Assembly (NCBI GenBank): GCA_964580235.1
Contig: CAZOJY010000039.1
Location: forward strand, 1 to 27,544
Source of the DNA: G020348385 sp964580235
GTDB lineage: Bacteria; Acidobacteriota; Aminicenantia; Aminicenantales; Aminicenantaceae
Length of the DNA: 27,544 nucleotides
Direction: 5' to 3'
Below, one piece after another: positions 24,157 through 27,544 of this stretch. Within the stretch, counting starts at the first letter, position 1. Every line of letters starts with the position of its first letter. The notes under the pieces were generated by a model. That model was not told where the DNA came from, did no database searches, and saw only the letters and a list, made by a program, of their open reading frames with translations. Both the position numbers and the translations under genes were made by a program.

Positions 24157-24335
24157 GCGGCATACATCCGGTCTCAACACCAAAGACGTTTGAGAAGGAA
24201 AAAGGTTCTAGATGAATTTTATTTTTTTTCATCATATAAAGCAAAGCTTGGCGACTCCGGCTGCTTCAAGAGATTCCATCCGGCCTGAGAAGGAATAGGA
24301 GCTCGAATCGAGGTTTTGGAAACAACCATTTCTTG

Positions 24336-24361
24336 GGAACAATCATTGATTTTTTTTCGTA
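24336..24361 (+). promoter_or_regulatory. Candidate ECF-sigma promoter upstream of the M1 peptidase gene
   Basis: GGAAC (24336-24340), 17 bp rich in T, then CGTA (24358-24361). This is the form commonly recognised by ECF sigma factors, and the sigma gene lies divergently 180 bp away. The leader to the peptidase ATG is about 70 nt. A weaker GGAAT-N17-GTCG candidate exists on the minus strand before the sigma gene. Confidence 0.4.
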
Positions 24362-24438
24362 AGAGTTATATAGGAATTATGCAAAGAGATTTTGGTTTCT
24401 CGTGAAATAATGTTTTCCAATTTCTGAGGAGAATATGC

Positions 24439-26376
24439 ATGAAAAAATCTTATGTCTTCCCAATCTTGATTCTGACGGTTTTGATCAACACAGGGTTGGC
24501 CTCATCCAATGATTACATTGTGAACTACCGCATCCAAGCCAAGCTGTCGGTCCCGGAAAAAATTGTGTTTGGAGAGGAAGTACTTTCCTGGCGCAACACC
24601 GGAGATAGCTCTGTATCGGAACTGCAATTTCATCTTTATCTCAACGCTTTCAAGAACAACCGGTCGACTTTTATGAAGGAAAGCGGAGGCAGCCACCGAT
24701 GGTTCGAAATAGACAAAGATGGATGGGGCCATATTGATATCTCCAGAATCGGTATTCAGGGCGGTGCCGATCTTACTTCGGCCATAGAGTATATTCAACC
24801 GGATGATCAAAACCCCGATGATCAGACTGTGATGCGGGTGTTTTTGCCTGAACCCCTGCCTCCGGGAGAGGCCATAATCTTGGAAATTAATTTTCAGTCC
24901 AAGCTGCCGCAGGTTTTCGCCCGCTCCGGGTATAAAGGGAATTTTTTCATGGTGGCTCAGTGGTTCCCTAAAATCGGGGTGTCGGAAAACGGTCAGTGGA
25001 ACTGTCACCAGTATCACAGCAACTCAGAGTTTTACGCAGACTTTGGAATTTTCGAGGTGGATATGACAGTGCCACAAGACTTTGTGTTAGGGGCAACGGG
25101 CAAGCGGATCAAAAAAGTCAAAAACAGCAATGGGACCAGGACTTACACCTACTATCAGGAAAACGTCCACGATTTCGCCTGGACCGCTTGTCCGGATTTT
25201 GTGGAGATCCGCAAACCCTTCTCCCTGGACGATCCCCCTGTTCAAACCGAAATGATCTTTCTCGTTCACAAGGCTCACCTCAAGCTGAAGGACAGATATG
25301 AAGAAGCCCTGCGGAACGGACTGACATTCTACAGCCAGAGTTACGGCGCCTACCCTTATGAGACCATTACTCTTGTGGATCCTCCCCTCAATGCATTGGG
25401 CGCGGGTGGCATGGAGTACCCGACCCTGTTCACCAGCATGGGATCCTGGTTTTTTCCGAAAGGACTAAAGGTGCCAGAAATGGTGACTATCCATGAGTTC
25501 GGCCACGGCTACTGGTACGGCATGGTCGCTTCCAATGAGTTCGAAGAGGCCTGGCTGGATGAAGGCATCAACTCCTATTCCGAAGTCAAGGCCATGGATC
25601 AATATTACGGCAGCGACCGGTCTATGGTGGATATAGCCGCCGTCAAAATGAGCGATTTGGTGAACTCCAGGATTTCCATTCTCGGCCTTTCCAAGCTTGA
25701 TCCCATCATGACCAAAAGCTGGGAATTTTACAGCCGGGGAAGCTATGGGGCAAACGTCTATGCCAGGGCAGCATTAACGCTTCTTACCCTGGAAGGATAC
25801 CTCGGTGAGGATGTCATGGCCGATGTTATGAAAACCTATTTCGAACGCTGGAAATTCAAACATCCAAAATCCGAGGACTTTTTCGCTGTGGCCGAAGAGG
25901 TAAGCGGGCAGGATTTGGACTGGTTTTTCGACCAGTTTTTCAAAACCCCGGGCCAGTTGGACTACTCAGTGGGCCGCATCCGGTCGGTTGAAATCAAAGC
26001 CCCCCAAGGGATCTTCAAGGGAGAATCAGTTGAACCGGAAAGGAAAAAAGTCGGTTCAGAGGAAAAAACGTACAAAAACGAGGTGGTCATCCGGCGCGAA
26101 GGAGATCTCTATTTCCCCCAGGAGATATTGATCGTTTTCGAAAACGGTGAAGAGATCCGTGAATCCTGGGACGGTCGAAGCCGATGGAAACGGTTCGAAT
26201 ATTTCAAACCGGCCAAACTCAAGATGGCACAAATCGATCCAGAAAATAAAATACCTTTGGATATTAACCTGATGAACAACTCCAGGCTGTTGAAGCCGGA
26301 CAAAACTCCCCTCCTTCGTCTTGCTCTGGGAATAACGCTCACCTTCCAAAAGTTATTGACTCTTTTGCCCTTCTGA
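24439..26376 (+). CDS. Secreted M1-family (gluzincin) metallopeptidase
   Basis: 645 residues. A signal peptide (MKKSYVFPILILTVLINTGL) is followed by an N-terminal beta domain, then the catalytic domain with the zinc motif H352-E-F-G-H356 and the third ligand E375 in AWLDEG, 18 residues after the second His. G323-G-M-E-Y327 takes the place of the GxMEN exopeptidase motif, with Tyr instead of Asn, so aminopeptidase activity is probable but the N-terminal recognition may differ. The C-terminus has a beta-rich domain and a final hydrophobic segment (LRLALGITLTFQKLLTLL). GAGGAGAA lies 6 nt before the ATG. The membrane protein gene follows 11 bp after the stop, so one operon, probably with ECF-type control. 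Expected outside the cytoplasm, degrading peptides or processing a protein. Confidence 0.9.
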   Translation: MKKSYVFPILILTVLINTGLASSNDYIVNYRIQAKLSVPEKIVFGEEVLSWRNTGDSSVSELQFHLYLNAFKNNRSTFMKESGGSHRWFEIDKDGWGHIDISRIGIQGGADLTSAIEYIQPDDQNPDDQTVMRVFLPEPLPPGEAIILEINFQSKLPQVFARSGYKGNFFMVAQWFPKIGVSENGQWNCHQYHSNSEFYADFGIFEVDMTVPQDFVLGATGKRIKKVKNSNGTRTYTYYQENVHDFAWTACPDFVEIRKPFSLDDPPVQTEMIFLVHKAHLKLKDRYEEALRNGLTFYSQSYGAYPYETITLVDPPLNALGAGGMEYPTLFTSMGSWFFPKGLKVPEMVTIHEFGHGYWYGMVASNEFEEAWLDEGINSYSEVKAMDQYYGSDRSMVDIAAVKMSDLVNSRISILGLSKLDPIMTKSWEFYSRGSYGANVYARAALTLLTLEGYLGEDVMADVMKTYFERWKFKHPKSEDFFAVAEEVSGQDLDWFFDQFFKTPGQLDYSVGRIRSVEIKAPQGIFKGESVEPERKKVGSEEKTYKNEVVIRREGDLYFPQEILIVFENGEEIRESWDGRSRWKRFEYFKPAKLKMAQIDPENKIPLDINLMNNSRLLKPDKTPLLRLALGITLTFQKLLTLLPF

Positions 26377-26387
26377 AGGAGTGAACC

Positions 26388-27344
26388 ATGAAAATTTTAA
26401 ACTGCTATTCTCAGGGAATCAAAAAAGCGACATCCGAAGCAAAACTGGTATGGCTGCTGTGGCTGATCAATGTCTTTTTCGCCAGTTTCATTTATTTCAC
26501 ATTTTTCGATTATCTGAACAATGTTCTCTCCCGCAGCACAGCGGCGGGACACTTCCTGAAAGCTTTCGATATCAACACATTTGTTGAGCTTTTGACACAC
26601 AACGGTAAGGGATTCAACACCATTGTCTCCTTTGCGCTCCTTCTTTTGATCGCCTACATATTTGTCACGGTCTTTTGCAATGGGGGAATCCTTTTCACGT
26701 TGTTCCATCCCAGGAAAACCGAAAAGAAAAGGCGTCTGGCGCCCCTGTTTTTCGAGGGAGGAGGCAAATTTTTCGGGCGTTTTCTCCGGCTGCTGATCTA
26801 TTCTCTGATCCTATGGCTTGGAGTAATTGTCGTCATTTTGATTCTCCATCTGATCCTGAATCCCTTCACCGAAGGCAGCACACATGAAGCTTTATTGTTT
26901 TATCTGATTTTGGTGCAGGTGGTGGTTGCGCTTTTTCTTATTTTCCTTGTCAAAATGATCATAGACTATGCCCGCATAAAGATTGTGCATGAAGACACGG
27001 GCAAAGTCCTCCGTTCGCTTTTCAAGGCCACAGGTTTTGTTTTCCAGAAATTGAGGAGCACGCTGGCGGTCTATTGGCTCTTTATGCTGACAGCAGCGGT
27101 CATTTTTGCCGTCGATTTTCTTGTCCCAAAAGTTGTTAAAACTCATTCTCTCCTGCCCATTTTCATTGCTTTCATCATCGGCCAGATTTTCATTCTCAGC
27201 CGGGGATGGATCAAAGTGGGACTTCAGGCGGCACAGATGAACTTTTTCCAATCGGCCGCACCGCCTCCGAGATTGGAAGAATGTTCACCTTCAACGGCTG
27301 AAGAAAACAGGGAAATTGATTCATATAATTCTTCTCCAAAATAA
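26388..27344 (+). CDS. Polytopic membrane protein coupled to the M1 peptidase gene
   Basis: 318 residues with about six transmembrane helices, including LVWLLWLINVFFASFIYFTFF, IVSFALLLLIAYIFVTVFC, LLIYSLILWLGVIVVILILHLIL, LILVQVVVALFLIFLVKMI, AVYWLFMLTAAVIFAVDFLV and LLPIFIAFIIGQIFILSRGWI. The tail (about 35 residues) is proline- and acid-rich. No catalytic motif is seen; the general shape recalls DUF-type integral membrane proteins beside peptidases. AAGGAG is 7 nt before the ATG. Tight spacing to the peptidase gene suggests that the two work together, for example as a membrane anchor or transporter. Confidence 0.8.
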   Translation: MKILNCYSQGIKKATSEAKLVWLLWLINVFFASFIYFTFFDYLNNVLSRSTAAGHFLKAFDINTFVELLTHNGKGFNTIVSFALLLLIAYIFVTVFCNGGILFTLFHPRKTEKKRRLAPLFFEGGGKFFGRFLRLLIYSLILWLGVIVVILILHLILNPFTEGSTHEALLFYLILVQVVVALFLIFLVKMIIDYARIKIVHEDTGKVLRSLFKATGFVFQKLRSTLAVYWLFMLTAAVIFAVDFLVPKVVKTHSLLPIFIAFIIGQIFILSRGWIKVGLQAAQMNFFQSAAPPPRLEECSPSTAEENREIDSYNSSPK

Positions 27345-27410
27345 TATTGCGTAAAAAAATCAAATATTATTTAGCCTTTCAGCCGATGCCAACCCGTCCC
27401 ACCCTCATTT

Positions 27411-27432
27411 TTAACCTGAATTATTCATAAAT
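27411..27432 (+). repeat. Copy of the AACCTG-N3-TATTCAT intergenic repeat
   Basis: TTAACCTGAATTATTCATAA is the cleanest copy and serves as the reference for the family. It lies 66 bp beyond the last gene. A GCCGATGCC word, seen downstream of two other copies, lies here upstream, at 27382-27390. Confidence 0.55.
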
Positions 27433-27476
27433 ATGATTTTTTTTACCGGAATTTAATACTATATGCGTTGAAATCA

Positions 27477-27538
27477 GGGACATGTACCGGAAATTTAAGG
27501 GACACGTTACCGATTTTAAAAAAATCGGTACATGTCCC
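27477..27538 (+). repeat. REP-like palindromic cluster at the right edge
   Basis: GGGACATGTACCG (27477-27489) recurs as an exact inverted copy at 27526-27538, and as a variant GGGACACGTTACCG at 27499-27512. The second and third form a long hairpin with arms 27499-27517 and 27521-27538 and a 3-nt loop; ACCGATTTT pairs perfectly with AAAATCGGT. Such GGGACA-type palindromes often flank REP-associated tyrosine transposase genes; none is inside the window. Confidence 0.55.
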
Positions 27539-27544
27539 GAATTT

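Overview
The window is about 27.5 kb of a Gram-negative, heterotrophic bacterium of moderate GC. Evidence for an outer membrane is a beta-barrel protein, several lipoproteins and Tat-exported sugar enzymes. The mix of Tat-tagged Gfo/Idh/MocA oxidoreductase, DUF1080 lipoprotein, sugar isomerases, a Na+/solute symporter and a MEMO-like secreted protein resembles uncultured lineages such as Aminicenantes/Acidobacteriota or Planctomycetes. That placement is inference only. A run of exactly 100 N (3660-3759) shows this is a scaffold, probably metagenomic. No rRNA, tRNA, CRISPR array or complete insertion sequence was recognised.

Left part (1-5500, minus strand): an Old Yellow Enzyme-type flavin oxidoreductase running off the left edge, a TIM-barrel sugar isomerase/epimerase, a two-domain GNAT acetyltransferase cut by the gap, a PrdX-type tRNA-editing deacylase cut on the other side of the gap, a lipoprotein, and a frame-broken remnant of a glycoside-hydrolase-like gene. 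Diverging from it (5587-10427, plus strand) are an SSS-family symporter and a large secreted protein with two PPC-like domains, an alpha/alpha-toroid repeat region and a von Willebrand A domain. A small two-helix membrane protein lies convergent to the latter.

Middle part (10901-17258): on the minus strand, a Tat-exported isomerase, a glucuronokinase-like GHMP kinase, a dctP'-'dctM fused remnant of a TRAP transporter, a small membrane protein and a signal-peptide MEMO-like protein. Divergent on the plus strand are a DUF1080 lipoprotein and a Tat-exported Gfo/Idh/MocA oxidoreductase. The isomerase, DUF1080 protein and oxidoreductase together look like an extracytoplasmic route that cleaves sugars through C3-keto intermediates.

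Right part (17408-27344): a beta-barrel/membrane-protein pair, a GNAT acetyltransferase, asnA, a double-receiver GGDEF response regulator, an ECF sigma factor/zf-HC2 anti-sigma/double-zinc-ribbon membrane protein operon, and divergently an M1-family metallopeptidase with a polytopic membrane protein. An ECF-like promoter (GGAAC-N17-CGTA) precedes the peptidase gene, so the sigma factor may control it.

Three things run across the window. A short intergenic repeat family (core AACCTG-N3-TATTCAT) occurs at least seven times, including as inverted ends of a ~240-bp element near asnA. Two genes or operons carry internal deletions with short shared sequence at the join, which may be real decay or assembly collapse. 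The right edge holds a REP-like palindromic cluster.
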